Notes: generated from the letters alone by a model not told the origin. Counted from the first letter of the stretch, positions 1 through 9,527 are shown. The stretch is 54,022 bases of DNA from JASMTM01 sp964441735 (GCA_964441735.1 CAYTVB010000012.1:1-54022), one strand, 5' to 3'. Made by a program: numbers and translations.

Positions 1-49
1 GGCGATTGTTTCTTTCAACATTCCGGCTCAATAGTCATGCCCGGCAAAC

Positions 50-75
50 AAAAAATCACCCCGAATACGGGGTGA
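50..75 (-). terminator. Intrinsic terminator after the PEGA-protein operon
   Basis: A perfect 7-bp stem (56-62 with 69-75, six-base loop) is followed on the minus strand by a run of T (forward A at 51-55). It lies 25 bases beyond the stop of the PEGA gene and closes the acpP-to-PEGA transcript. The plus-strand side (76-90) is also T-rich, so it may serve both directions. Confidence 0.8.
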
Positions 76-99
76 CTTTATCTTTTATAAACCTATAAA

Positions 100-1707
100 T
101 CACTGAATTCGTTTTAGATCATAAGTAAAGGAATAACTCTCTTCCTCAAAGTACTTTACTAGATTTAAAGAATAGTATCCTTCCTTTAGCAAAAGGATTT
201 CATGATAACCAGGTTCTATCTCTATCGTTGTATTTGTTCTACCTACTTCATAGCCATCAACAAATATTCTTGCGTTGGAAGGATTGGTATTTATTTTTAC
301 TTTAGCTACCGCTTTGATCTCTTCTAAAGTGAAGTTATAATTATATGATTGTCCTGATTTAATCGTTATTTCTTGGGTTTTGGATATGTAACCATCTTTA
401 TCCATACGTACGGTATATTTACCCTCATTAAGGGACAATTGTAATGGTGTTGTTCCCCTATAGCTTGCATTGATATAAACTCGGGCATTTGACGGATTAC
501 TATTGAAATTCACAACAGCTTTTGTCTTACCTAAGTTGACATTTACCACTCTATCAGATGATATGTAGAAAGATTGACTGTAACTCGAGTATCCACTTGC
601 TTCTACTTCGAAATTATGGGATCCTCTTTCCAGATTTAAAGTTAACGGTGTTTTCCCACGGTAGTTGCCATCTACATATACATTTGCGCCGTATACATTC
701 GCATTTATTTCTACACGATAGGTTTGCACCTGTTCTTCAAGTGCAATTGAACGTGACATGTCTGAATTAATATTAATTGTTTCTTCATGCGTTTGATAAC
801 CTTGTTTTTCCAGCCTTAAGGTATGTGTTCCCTGATCAACGCTTATCCTTATGGGACTCTGTCCTACATTATTATTGTCTATATATACATTTGCTCCTGA
901 AGGTGAACTGTTAACAATCAAGGAATACTTTTGTGTAATACTTTCAAGATTAAGAGTAATTGAATTTGTTCTACCGGCCACAACATTTGCCATTGTGCTT
1001 GCCTGTCTGTAACCCTTCTTAACAGCAGTTATATAATGTGAACCTTCAGATAGTCTTGCACTCAATGGTGATTTTCCGTAATGAACACCATCAACAAATA
1101 TATCTGCACCGGATGGTTGAGTAGATATTTCAAGTGTTCCTTCGGTTGGTTTAGTGTTCACATAGAAATATGTCTGGTTTACAGCATATTCTGATTTTTC
1201 AACGAAGGGTTTAACAAGTTTTTCAATCACATTTTCTGCAGAGCTACTAAACATGGGGAACGGATCAACATCCAATCTCTTAACAAGGTCATCAAGAAAT
1301 GCTATGGAAGAAGTTGATGCCACTATTTGAAAGATCTCCAATCCAGAAGGACCCGAAACTCTTAACTTATATCTTGTTGAAGCATTTCCTGTGGGCAACT
1401 GATATTCTGTATCTGCCTTAATGAAATTGTTTTTATCATATTTATTTGGGAAAAGGAGTTGAACCTCTCCACTGGGCATTATATCGTAAATAGCCACATA
1501 AGCATCTTTATTCGCTTTAAAATATATACCCACTTCTTCTCCGTTTCTATAAACAGATCCTGTTTCTTTATCCAGCCATATCTCTACCTGTAATTCCTGA
1601 TCCGGTTCAGGTACTATTATCACCTTTTGCAACTCATATTCACCGGCAAAAAGCGTCATAGAAGCAAACAAAATAAACAGCACAGTTCCCACTAATAACT
1701 TTTTCAT
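100..1707 (-). CDS. Exported protein with DUF4384-like domain and five PEGA repeats
   Basis: The 535-residue product starts with a Sec-type signal peptide (MKKLLVGTVLFILFASMTLF). Residues about 54-115 resemble DUF4384, with the pattern AYVAIYDIMPSGEVQLLFPN. Five PEGA-type beta repeats follow (about 191-255, 260-325, 330-393, 397-462, 468-530), each with PSGA/PSNA, VDG-type turn, G..P and G.H...... GY. PEGA repeats are typical of surface or periplasmic binding proteins; ligand and partners are unknown. I chose the second ATG because GGAGGG lies 6 bases ahead of it, whereas the first in-frame ATG abuts that site. It is the last gene of the acpP-led transcript. Confidence 0.85.
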   Translation of the reverse strand: MKKLLVGTVLFILFASMTLFAGEYELQKVIIVPEPDQELQVEIWLDKETGSVYRNGEEVGIYFKANKDAYVAIYDIMPSGEVQLLFPNKYDKNNFIKADTEYQLPTGNASTRYKLRVSGPSGLEIFQIVASTSSIAFLDDLVKRLDVDPFPMFSSSAENVIEKLVKPFVEKSEYAVNQTYFYVNTKPTEGTLEISTQPSGADIFVDGVHYGKSPLSARLSEGSHYITAVKKGYRQASTMANVVAGRTNSITLNLESITQKYSLIVNSSPSGANVYIDNNNVGQSPIRISVDQGTHTLRLEKQGYQTHEETININSDMSRSIALEEQVQTYRVEINANVYGANVYVDGNYRGKTPLTLNLERGSHNFEVEASGYSSYSQSFYISSDRVVNVNLGKTKAVVNFNSNPSNARVYINASYRGTTPLQLSLNEGKYTVRMDKDGYISKTQEITIKSGQSYNYNFTLEEIKAVAKVKINTNPSNARIFVDGYEVGRTNTTIEIEPGYHEILLLKEGYYSLNLVKYFEEESYSFTYDLKRIQ

Positions 1708-1729
1708 TTCCATCCCTCCTCTTATCACA

Positions 1730-3301
1730 TTACTTGGACTTATTAACTTTTTTTACGTTCGAATCAGATCTAACGTTTTCAGATGGTGCAGTTTCTTTTA
1801 TAAACGCATATTTTTTACTTATTTTTATTATAAGAAGCGTGACCAACGCTATTACTGTACCGAATATTATTCCATACACACTCCTTAGCAGTTGTGTCCA
1901 CAATGGTGGTGTAGCATGGCAAAAAGTGTTGATTACTGATACAAAAGCAATACTTCCAACTGCTGGAATGAGAGCTCCGAACTTTCCAAAATTTCTAAAA
2001 CCTTGAACGATTGCAACCAGCAGAAATGGGTATCCAATTAACTCTTTAAATCTTGGCCTTACCAGTAGAGAAGAATCAAGAATGTCTCTTAGTTGTCTTT
2101 CAAAATTTAGCACAAGTGAGAAATTACCACTTCTCAACAGGTAATAAACAATTCCAACAATAAAAACTACCACCATGGTTATATCAAACAAAGTAAACTC
2201 TTTACTTCTTCTACGCATTAATCCTGTACCGAAAATTAATACAGGAAGTACAAACAGTGAAAGTTTTACTCCCCGGAATAATTCAATTCCATTCTGATAA
2301 GCGGGAGAAACCATCTGTGTATTTACAGCTATACCAAGTATTACTGCAGAAATAAAGAAAAGAAATAACATCGGTAGTTCTTTTCCATTACTTTTTCTCC
2401 TCGAAATTCTCATCAGAGTAAAAAACAGTGCTACTTCTCCAATGACAACAAGATAAGTTAAGGAAAGCCACCCCGATATTGCCAGAATAATTAAATATCC
2501 CAGGGCAAGGAAAATATTGAAAGATGCAATGCCAAGAAAACCTGTAATTACAGCCAGATTCGTTGAAGACGGTTTACTGTAACTGACTGATCTAATCGTA
2601 CTTGAAAACAAACCTTCTTCCCTTATCTTTGTATACACATTTTCTACAAGCTCTTCATAATCCAGTTGTTCACCCTGACCATAAACAAAAACTAAAGCGT
2701 CAACACTTCTTTCTCTTACGGCTCTTATGTATCTTAAGGTTGCGCTTTCCAGATCATAATTTGGATATTCTTTTGATTTGATTTTATGAGCTCTGAAAAC
2801 AAGCGAAGGATATTTTCTGTTTTCCAATATTTCTCTTATAAAAAACTCTGTTTCATCAAATTCATAATAACCAGAATAAACCTGGTAGTGATCCAAAATT
2901 TCAGCTATCTCTGATGGGGCAAGTGTTGAAACTCCTGTAAGAATCACCTGCCTATTTTGCCTAAAAAGATCTTCGAGCTTGTTTTTCTGTAAATTTTCTG
3001 AAAGATTAATCTGTACTATAGCATTATCTGAAACATTACTCAGACTTTCTACAAGATTTTCTGAGTCACTTTTTATTAACTCGTATTCATTTATACCATT
3101 TACCGGTTTTTCCAGAACTAATGCCGCATCTCCTGTGTAGGAATCAGCTTTTGTCCTGTCAGGAATATATGATAGCAGTAAAAAAAAGCCAAAAACAAGG
3201 AAAAGGATAAAAATAAAAGTTCTTGGACTTCTTATCCTTGATCTGCTTCCTCTTTTAACACCTCTTCTGGTATTCGTGGATCGAATTCTAACCCCGGCCA
3301 C
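1730..3301 (-). CDS. DUF5693-like polytopic membrane protein
   Basis: The product has 523 residues. It has a basic N-terminus, one membrane segment (FIFILFLVFGFFLLLSYIP), an extracytoplasmic domain of about 170 residues with the pattern YIRAVRERSVDALVFV, then several membrane segments. That RAVRERxV pattern and the layout recall DUF5693, a family of unknown function; the assignment is from memory. No ATG fits: the best start is GTG at 3301, preceded by AGGAAGGAGAG, which overlaps the 3' end of the upstream peptidase gene by 70 bases. A longer reading starting at 3391 would lie mostly inside that gene and is unlikely. Confidence 0.65.
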   Translation of the reverse strand: MAGVRIRSTNTRRGVKRGSRSRIRSPRTFIFILFLVFGFFLLLSYIPDRTKADSYTGDAALVLEKPVNGINEYELIKSDSENLVESLSNVSDNAIVQINLSENLQKNKLEDLFRQNRQVILTGVSTLAPSEIAEILDHYQVYSGYYEFDETEFFIREILENRKYPSLVFRAHKIKSKEYPNYDLESATLRYIRAVRERSVDALVFVYGQGEQLDYEELVENVYTKIREEGLFSSTIRSVSYSKPSSTNLAVITGFLGIASFNIFLALGYLIILAISGWLSLTYLVVIGEVALFFTLMRISRRKSNGKELPMLFLFFISAVILGIAVNTQMVSPAYQNGIELFRGVKLSLFVLPVLIFGTGLMRRRSKEFTLFDITMVVVFIVGIVYYLLRSGNFSLVLNFERQLRDILDSSLLVRPRFKELIGYPFLLVAIVQGFRNFGKFGALIPAVGSIAFVSVINTFCHATPPLWTQLLRSVYGIIFGTVIALVTLLIIKISKKYAFIKETAPSENVRSDSNVKKVNKSK

Positions 3302-3984
3302 TTTCGATCTCTCCTTCCTAATAACAAATATATCATGAGTACTACAAAAAGAAGGTATATACTGTACGGTATCAACTGTATCATTTTCCACTTTGAATAT
3401 TCGTCTTCCAGGTTCCCGTTAAAAAAAGTATTCATTGCCTGTTCTATATCCTGATTACTATTAAACTCATTAACGGTATCCTTGACAAACTTTTCAAAAT
3501 TATATCTCTTTGATAAATATATTGCGAAACTTTCTATGGCTCTATAGAAGTCTTCTGTCTCTTCAGGATAATCACCAGTGTACTCTGTAAAATTATCAAA
3601 TATTGCATTAAGCGATAATAGATTAAGTCTCCACTTATCTAAAATTGAAAACCACGAAGCCACCAGTTCATGATACCAGATAGGTAACTCTTTAGCTTCG
3701 ATATCAAACTTTTTTGCATATTCCATAAGAAAAATATGAGCCATTTCATGTCTTGCTTGTTCTTTATTATAACCTGATGCCGGTATCAAAACCCTGTAAC
3801 CAGAATCATATTTTATGGCCCGGGGATGATCGTTCACAGTATCTAGGATAACCAGTGTGTAGTTAGGTTTAACTTCAAAGATCTCAAACAGTTCATTATA
3901 AACAACCTCAATATCATCCTTAATAGCAGCTGATAAAACAATGGGAATTAACAGTATAAAAATTATCAGTATGATGTTTTTCAT
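3232..3984 (-). CDS. Membrane-anchored zinc metallopeptidase-like protein
   Basis: The 250-residue product has an N-terminal signal or anchor (MKNIILIIFILLIPIVLS), a gluzincin-like core with HEMAH at 79-83 and a likely third zinc ligand Glu106 in PIWYHELVASW, and a C-terminal membrane segment at about 202-222. The HExxH plus downstream Glu arrangement is that of MA-clan peptidases. The substrate is unknown; the catalytic domain should face the periplasm. Its start overlaps the stop of the pseudouridine synthase by one base (TAATG), so translation is probably coupled. The 3' end is shared with the DUF5693-like gene. Confidence 0.7.
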   Translation of the reverse strand: MKNIILIIFILLIPIVLSAAIKDDIEVVYNELFEIFEVKPNYTLVILDTVNDHPRAIKYDSGYRVLIPASGYNKEQARHEMAHIFLMEYAKKFDIEAKELPIWYHELVASWFSILDKWRLNLLSLNAIFDNFTEYTGDYPEETEDFYRAIESFAIYLSKRYNFEKFVKDTVNEFNSNQDIEQAMNTFFNGNLEDEYSKWKMIQLIPYSIYLLFVVLMIYLLLGRRDRKWPGLEFDPRIPEEVLKEEADQG

Positions 3985-4883
3985 TATTGTTCAATACCCT
4001 TAATGACATTATCAAGATCATCAGGTAGAGCTGAACTTAAACTGACTCGACTACCGGTAAAAGGATGATCGAATTCCATTCTCAAACAATGTAAGAAATA
4101 GCGCCTTAAATTGTGAGTCTTTCGAAAATACTCATTGAGCTCTCTGTCTCCATATACATCATCGCCCAAGACTGGATTACCTATATTACTCATCTGGATT
4201 CTTATTTGATGTTTTTTCCCGGTCAATAATTTTATATCAATCAAAGAACAAATATCATAAACGTTTTTTACGGAATATTTGAGCTCCATTTTGTTATTAC
4301 CCTCTTGATCAATCAGTTTACCGGATTTATTTTCAAGCTTTCCCTTGATTAAGGTTACGTAGTACTTGTCAATATCTCTGGTTTTGAACATTTCCGTCAT
4401 TCTTCTGGCTGCTTCCGGTGTTTTTGCCACTATCAGGACACCAGAAGTATGTTTGTCCAGTCTATGAACCAATCTTGGTTTAAAGCCCTTATCATTCCCA
4501 TAAGCCATCAAACCTTCAATAATAGTTACTATTTGTATTCCCTTCCCAGGGTGCATAGATATGCCTGGTGGTTTGTTTACTGCTATCAAGAATTCATCTT
4601 CGTAAATGAACTCCAATGGTAAATTTAAAGCTTTAGGTTCTCTTTTTTCTTCCAGCCTTTTTAAAGGTTCTGCATTACCCAAATATCTTAGCTCTACAGA
4701 GTCTCCAATTGATAATTTTAAAAAAGGCTTCTTTGCTTCTTTTCCATTTATTAAAACGTTACCCGTACGAATTAGTTTATAGATTGAACCAAGTTTTAAC
4801 TCCTTTAAAGCATTGCGCAAAAATCTATCCAGCCGCTCATAGTAATTATTCTTATTGACTGTATATTTCTTTCTTATCGGCAT
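3984..4883 (-). CDS. RluA-family 23S rRNA pseudouridine synthase
   Basis: The 299-residue protein has an N-terminal S4 RNA-binding domain (about 14-75) and an RluA catalytic domain. The HRLDKHTSG motif places the catalytic Asp at 143. These enzymes isomerise uridine to pseudouridine in 23S rRNA. The S4 domain makes it RluC/RluD-like; which positions it modifies cannot be told from sequence alone. It lies 28 bases after acpP in the same transcript and overlaps the next gene by one base. Confidence 0.9.
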   Translation of the reverse strand: MPIRKKYTVNKNNYYERLDRFLRNALKELKLGSIYKLIRTGNVLINGKEAKKPFLKLSIGDSVELRYLGNAEPLKRLEEKREPKALNLPLEFIYEDEFLIAVNKPPGISMHPGKGIQIVTIIEGLMAYGNDKGFKPRLVHRLDKHTSGVLIVAKTPEAARRMTEMFKTRDIDKYYVTLIKGKLENKSGKLIDQEGNNKMELKYSVKNVYDICSLIDIKLLTGKKHQIRIQMSNIGNPVLGDDVYGDRELNEYFRKTHNLRRYFLHCLRMEFDHPFTGSRVSLSSALPDDLDNVIKGIEQ

Positions 4884-4911
4884 ATTAAAATAAAATCAGT
4901 TTTCACCTCTG

Positions 4912-5166
4912 TTAGTCCTCTTCAATACCAAGTTCTTTGCTTATGTAATCAACAATATCGCCAATCGTAGCAATATTCTCTACATCTTCATCTTCAACCT
5001 TAACACCAAACTCGTCTTCAAAAGCCATCACAAGGTCAACTAAATCCAGGGAGTCAGCTCCAAGATCTTCAGTCAGGTCAGAATCTAATGTTACCTCTTC
5101 AGCATCCACTCCCAATTTCTCTGTAACAATCTCAACGACTTTTTCTAATATTTCTTCTGTGCTCAT
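4912..5166 (-). CDS. acpP: Acyl carrier protein
   Basis: This 84-residue acidic protein carries the growing acyl chain in type II fatty-acid synthesis. The DSLD motif marks Ser39 as the 4'-phosphopantetheine attachment site, and length and charge are typical. The start MSTEEILEK follows GGAGGA at normal spacing; an in-frame ATG further upstream lacks such a site. It is the first gene after a consensus promoter at 5211-5239. No other fatty-acid synthesis genes are adjacent. Confidence 0.97.
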   Translation of the reverse strand: MSTEEILEKVVEIVTEKLGVDAEEVTLDSDLTEDLGADSLDLVDLVMAFEDEFGVKVEDEDVENIATIGDIVDYISKELGIEED

Positions 5167-5210
5167 TATTCTTCCTCCTTCGTGCATGATAGTTATATTT
5201 TGTACCATTA

Positions 5211-5239
5211 ATTATATTGATCAAAGTTACTTTAGTCAA
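5211..5239 (-). promoter_or_regulatory. Sigma-70-type promoter of the acpP operon
   Basis: On the minus strand TTGACT (5234-5239) and TATAAT (5211-5216) are separated by exactly 17 bases. Transcription would start about 35-40 bases ahead of acpP. Confidence 0.85.
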
Positions 5240-5245
5240 TGTACT

Positions 5246-5276
5246 TTGAGTATTCTACCACATGTTGTTATATAAT
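5246..5276 (+). promoter_or_regulatory. Probable promoter of punA
   Basis: A perfect TATAAT lies at 5271-5276. The best -35 match, TTGAGT at 5246-5251, gives a long 19-base spacer. The punA start is 36 bases downstream of the -10 box. The -10 is convincing; the -35 is not. Confidence 0.5.
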
Positions 5277-5311
5277 CAACTTGAATACCAAACTTTACAG
5301 GAGGTTATTAA

Positions 5312-6127
5312 ATGTCGTTCTCTAAAATCGCCGAAACTCTGAAAAAGGAATTAATCGAAACTCCTAAAATTGCTTTAATTTTAGGTTCTGGTCTTGGTTA
5401 TCTAACAAATAGTTTTGAAAATTCTGTTGCCATACCCTATGAAAATGTTCAAGGGTTTCCAACAAGTACTGTCAAGGGACATAAAGGTAGACTTGTTGCT
5501 GGATATTTTATGGGAAAATATGTTATAGCAATGGAGGGAAGATTCCATTATTATGAAGGTCATGATATTAAGAAGCTTGCTGTCCCACTCTATGTTTTCA
5601 AAGAACTAGGAGTGGAATCACTTATCATTACCAATGCTGCAGGGGCTATAAACAAATCATTTAATCCTGGTGATCTGGTTGCAATAGAAGACATAATTAA
5701 TTTTTCCTTTAAAAATCCTCTAATAGGTCCGAATGATGAAAGGTATGGGCCTCGATTTCCAGATATGTCCTCACCAACAAATAAAGAATGGCTTAACAAA
5801 ATTGAACAAAAATCATTTAACCAAAGCATCGATCTTAAAAGAGGGACATATATCTGGGTTACTGGTCCCACATACGAAACACCTGGTGAAATAGATATGT
5901 TCAGGAAGCTTGGGGCAGATATGGTTGGAATGTCAACAGTCCCTGAAATTATAGTGGCAAATTATCTAGATTTAAAGGTCATTGCTTTTTCATGTATCAC
6001 AAATATGGCATCCGGCATCCTTGAAAAAAAGTTAGAACATTCAGAAGTGGTGCATGCTGCAAAAATGGCCAGTAAAAAGTTTGAAGCTGTTGTAAAAATT
6101 TCAGTTGAAGAGGAAGATGTAAAATGA
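5312..6127 (+). CDS. punA: Purine nucleoside phosphorylase, trimeric class
   Basis: The 271-residue enzyme cleaves purine nucleosides with phosphate to base and ribose-1-phosphate in salvage. It shows the family's LILGSGLG phosphate loop (23-30), KGHKGR, GRFHYYEGHD, the NAAGAIN segment, GPTYETPGE and the MVGMSTVPE substrate region. Length and motifs fit the class II PNP (PunA/DeoD2) type rather than the hexameric DeoD type. An AGGAGG site precedes the ATG. Its stop overlaps the start of nrnA (ATGA), so the two are co-translated. Confidence 0.95.
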   Translation: MSFSKIAETLKKELIETPKIALILGSGLGYLTNSFENSVAIPYENVQGFPTSTVKGHKGRLVAGYFMGKYVIAMEGRFHYYEGHDIKKLAVPLYVFKELGVESLIITNAAGAINKSFNPGDLVAIEDIINFSFKNPLIGPNDERYGPRFPDMSSPTNKEWLNKIEQKSFNQSIDLKRGTYIWVTGPTYETPGEIDMFRKLGADMVGMSTVPEIIVANYLDLKVIAFSCITNMASGILEKKLEHSEVVHAAKMASKKFEAVVKISVEEEDVK

Positions 6128-7092
6128 GACCATTAAATGCCATAGTGTCGGAAATATACGATTACGAAAAAATACTTGTCTGCGGACACATTATGCCTGA
6201 TGGAGATTGTATATCGTCTGTACTGTCATTAACACTGGCATTAGAGAAAATTGGAAAACGCGTAATTCCTGCAATAGACTGGGAAATCCCATCATTATAT
6301 TACAAATTACCCTATGTTGATAGAATAAAAGAGTTTAGTGATTCTTTACCCGGGGTTGATTTGATGATTGTCGTGGACGCTTCATCCCCGGATAGAATTG
6401 GTAGATTTCAGAAGTATTTAAAAGAGGATACAAAAACTGCTGTTATAGATCATCACAAAACCAATACATATTTTGGCAATATTTCATGGGTTGATACTAA
6501 GTATTCAAGCACTGCTCAAATGATTTTCGAACTAATAGAATTACTTGGCGTAGATTATGACAAAAAGATGGCCAACCTGAATTACCTTGGTATTGCTACA
6601 GATACAGGATTTTTTAGATATTCTAATGTCGATCACAAAGTATTCCAGACAGCTGCAGCTCTTACCAAAAGAGGGGCAGAACCAACTGAAATTGCACAGA
6701 CTATTCTTGAAAGCAGAAAACTTGAAGAGTTATACCTTTTTCGAGAAGCACTTGAGAATATGGTGTGTGAGGGAAAACTGGCATACTCATTTTTAGATCA
6801 CAAAACATTTGACAAATATGGTATGACTGAGGGTGAATTTGGTGGTTTCGTTGGAGAGCTTCGTTCACTTGAGCAGGTTGAAGTAGCTATGTTTGCTACA
6901 GAAAGTGATCCTGGCGAGGCTCATTTCAGTTTAAGATCAAAGAAGTATTTTGATGTCAGTGTAATAGCAAACTATTTTGGCGGTGGTGGCCATCCTAAAG
7001 CAGCAGGATTTAGCTATCATTATAAAAATTCCAGTTTAAAAGATGTAACCAAAGAAATCGCAAATTATATAAAGGAGCATCTGGATAGTTGA
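6124..7092 (+). CDS. nrnA: DHH-family phosphoesterase, NrnA-like
   Basis: The 322-residue protein has a DHH domain (GHIMPDGDCISS, VDASSPDRIG, VIDHHKTN, GIATDTGFF) and a C-terminal DHHA1 domain ending in GGGGHPKAAGF. NrnA-type enzymes degrade nanoRNA (2-5 nt) and dephosphorylate pAp; which activity dominates here is not visible. It overlaps punA by four bases and the following membrane-protein gene by four bases, suggesting one coupled transcript. Confidence 0.9.
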   Translation: MRPLNAIVSEIYDYEKILVCGHIMPDGDCISSVLSLTLALEKIGKRVIPAIDWEIPSLYYKLPYVDRIKEFSDSLPGVDLMIVVDASSPDRIGRFQKYLKEDTKTAVIDHHKTNTYFGNISWVDTKYSSTAQMIFELIELLGVDYDKKMANLNYLGIATDTGFFRYSNVDHKVFQTAAALTKRGAEPTEIAQTILESRKLEELYLFREALENMVCEGKLAYSFLDHKTFDKYGMTEGEFGGFVGELRSLEQVEVAMFATESDPGEAHFSLRSKKYFDVSVIANYFGGGGHPKAAGFSYHYKNSSLKDVTKEIANYIKEHLDS

Positions 7093-9521
7093 AAAAACTC
7101 CTTTTACTATTTTTATTTTTATTGTGCTCGGGTATTTTTTATGCTGAAGAACTCAATATTTTAGGTTTTAGTTTTTATAATTATCCAGCATTAAATGCTA
7201 TTCTTCTCCCAACTGAATCTGAAGTTGATTATGTCCGCATAGATGGAGTCCCAAGAAATGTGGAATCTGTGCCCCTTGCCATTAGTAGAAAACAGGTTGC
7301 TATTGGTATCCTCTATCAGGACGACCTTTCAACAACATTTCTTGAAGAATTAACTACAGACCTGTCCAAAGAATTTTTTGTTGAACCTATGTTTACCCTA
7401 TGGAAATATTCTAATGAATTTTCACTTGTCATGCCCGCAGTATCTCGCGAGTTCATTAGCCCAAACCTTACCGACCAACCTCGTTATCATTCTGACCCTT
7501 CAAGGACCAAACTTTTTGATTCAATATCAGCAGTTACTTCTTACCTGAAAAACATTGGCGATCTGAGATTTTTAATTATCATAGGAAATGGCGACGATAC
7601 TGACAGCATGATTTCAGATGCGAAAACGTCCAGACTTATCCTCGAAAGCGGTGTTATACCAATATTTATAGGTAACTGGAAAAACAAAGTAATTCCTCTT
7701 GATATACTCAGAAAAATTGGCTTTGGAATGTCAATAACAGTCGATAAAAAAGACTTCTCGAAAAGTGTCGTAGATGTTTTTGAATATTTAAAAGAATCCA
7801 TTTTGCTTACATTTCAAGCGCTTGGTGACAGAAAAGAAAAAATTGTTGAATTTGGTTTTGAAAATCTACAAAAAGAACAATATTCTCTCTCTCCTCCTCC
7901 CTGGAAAGTCATGTGGTACACAAAAACAAATCCTATAAAAGATGGAAGAGTTGAACTGTCATTTGATATTACTCCCGTGGAATTCTCCACCAGAACCGTC
8001 ATGAAAATTCAAAAATATTCATCCAGAGGCGATGTTGAAGAATATGAATTTACTTATTCTCCTGGAACATCTGAACTTGATAAAGACATTTTATCTGAGG
8101 GAATCTGGTTATATTTGCTCACCGTAGAAGGAAAGGATTATATCTCAGGAAACACTGTTTTTTCAAAGCTTCCAGGTCCAAAAATTCGATTTGAAATACC
8201 TTCACTTGTCAGTTCGAAAAGAATTTCTGTTGATCTAAAGTATGAAGGCGGTGTGCCGTTAAGCGAAATTATAATAAACAACAAAAAAATCACTGTAGAT
8301 AAAATCGAAAAAAACATAATACTTGAGTTAGAAAGCGGTTACAATAATATCGAAATGGAATATATAGACCACTTTGGCAGAACCTTTGGACCTGTTAGTG
8401 AAAGAATCTTCGTAGATAGTGAAGAACCAACTATCGAAATTAATGAATTACCAAAATATTCAAACAAAAATCAATTAATAGTTATGGGAACGGTAAAAGA
8501 TAATCTGGGACTTCTATCAATAAATGTAAATGGAAAAACACAAAATCTCCAGGAAAAAGAATCTTACAACTTTTCAATTCCTGTGGATATGTATCCCGGT
8601 AATAACAAAATCAATGTTATTGCAGAAGACCTTGCTGGAAATAAAACAGAAAAAAGCTTTGAAGTAATCGGAGATTTTATACTCCCAAACATCGAATCTG
8701 TTAATTATGATGAATACACATCAATTGAAAGAGTAAAAATATCGATAAATGCAACTGATAATACTGAAGTCTCCCATTTAACTATTAACGGAAAACGATT
8801 TGAATACAGCGGGAATTCTTTTACAACAGAGCTTCAAAATGAAGGAATTAATCAAATAAATATTGTTGTTTATGACATCACAGGCAATTCCAGAAGACAA
8901 ACAATACAAATAATTAGAGATACGATAAAACCCGAAATCCAAATAAACGATTCTACAATTATCTTAAATCAATCCCGATTGACATTTGGAGTTATTGATA
9001 ATCAAGAAATTAAGAATGTTTACATAGAAAATAGAATAGCAACTAAAATAGATACAGATCTTTATTCTGTAGACCTTGGAACTATTGAACCTGGTGCTGA
9101 AAAAACGATGGAAATTACAGCTGTAGATCTTGCAGGAAATACCAGCAAGAAAACAGTAAGATTAATTAATGATATTAAACCTCCACAGATTATTGAAATC
9201 TCATCCCCATTTTTTTCACGAAAAATTTCCTTTTTAGATGATTTTGGACTTAAAAAACTAACTTTTCAAGGGAAGGAATACAATCTATCCGGTACATCAA
9301 CTTCTGTGAATATTCCCTTCAATGAAGGAGAAAAGGGCACAGTTATCATTGAAGATATCGCAGGGAACACTATGGAGATTCCCGTCAATGCCATCCCATG
9401 GTATAGATCTCCATACTTTGTTTATCCTTTAGTAGCTTTTCTGTTCTTCTGGATAGGGCTACGAATAGGAATAATCTACATAAAGAAAAAATACCACAAA
9501 AAGAACAGACTAAAGCTTTGA
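7089..9521 (+). CDS. Membrane protein with degenerate vWA-like and Ig-like domains
   Basis: I do not recognise a named family. The 810-residue protein has a signal peptide, then a region of about 230 residues resembling a von Willebrand A fold (LFDSISAVTSYLK, LRFLIIIGNGDDTDS) but without the DxSxS metal site. About four Ig-like modules follow, marked by repeated D(L/I)(A/T)GN turns. A single C-terminal membrane segment (YPLVAFLFFWIGLRIGIIYI) with a basic tail anchors it. The start is TTG, overlapping the nrnA stop (TTGA), with GGAG 11 bases upstream. An adhesion or envelope-scaffold role is a guess. Confidence 0.75.
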   Translation: MKKLLLLFLFLLCSGIFYAEELNILGFSFYNYPALNAILLPTESEVDYVRIDGVPRNVESVPLAISRKQVAIGILYQDDLSTTFLEELTTDLSKEFFVEPMFTLWKYSNEFSLVMPAVSREFISPNLTDQPRYHSDPSRTKLFDSISAVTSYLKNIGDLRFLIIIGNGDDTDSMISDAKTSRLILESGVIPIFIGNWKNKVIPLDILRKIGFGMSITVDKKDFSKSVVDVFEYLKESILLTFQALGDRKEKIVEFGFENLQKEQYSLSPPPWKVMWYTKTNPIKDGRVELSFDITPVEFSTRTVMKIQKYSSRGDVEEYEFTYSPGTSELDKDILSEGIWLYLLTVEGKDYISGNTVFSKLPGPKIRFEIPSLVSSKRISVDLKYEGGVPLSEIIINNKKITVDKIEKNIILELESGYNNIEMEYIDHFGRTFGPVSERIFVDSEEPTIEINELPKYSNKNQLIVMGTVKDNLGLLSINVNGKTQNLQEKESYNFSIPVDMYPGNNKINVIAEDLAGNKTEKSFEVIGDFILPNIESVNYDEYTSIERVKISINATDNTEVSHLTINGKRFEYSGNSFTTELQNEGINQINIVVYDITGNSRRQTIQIIRDTIKPEIQINDSTIILNQSRLTFGVIDNQEIKNVYIENRIATKIDTDLYSVDLGTIEPGAEKTMEITAVDLAGNTSKKTVRLINDIKPPQIIEISSPFFSRKISFLDDFGLKKLTFQGKEYNLSGTSTSVNIPFNEGEKGTVIIEDIAGNTMEIPVNAIPWYRSPYFVYPLVAFLFFWIGLRIGIIYIKKKYHKKNRLKL

Positions 9522-9527
9522 TCAAAT

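Noticed and set aside
1..49. Possible gene ends or starts at the left edge (a plus-strand frame stopping at 32-34; a minus-strand ATG near 26)
   Set aside because: Only a few codons are visible and no ribosome-binding site supports the minus-strand start, so nothing can be assigned.
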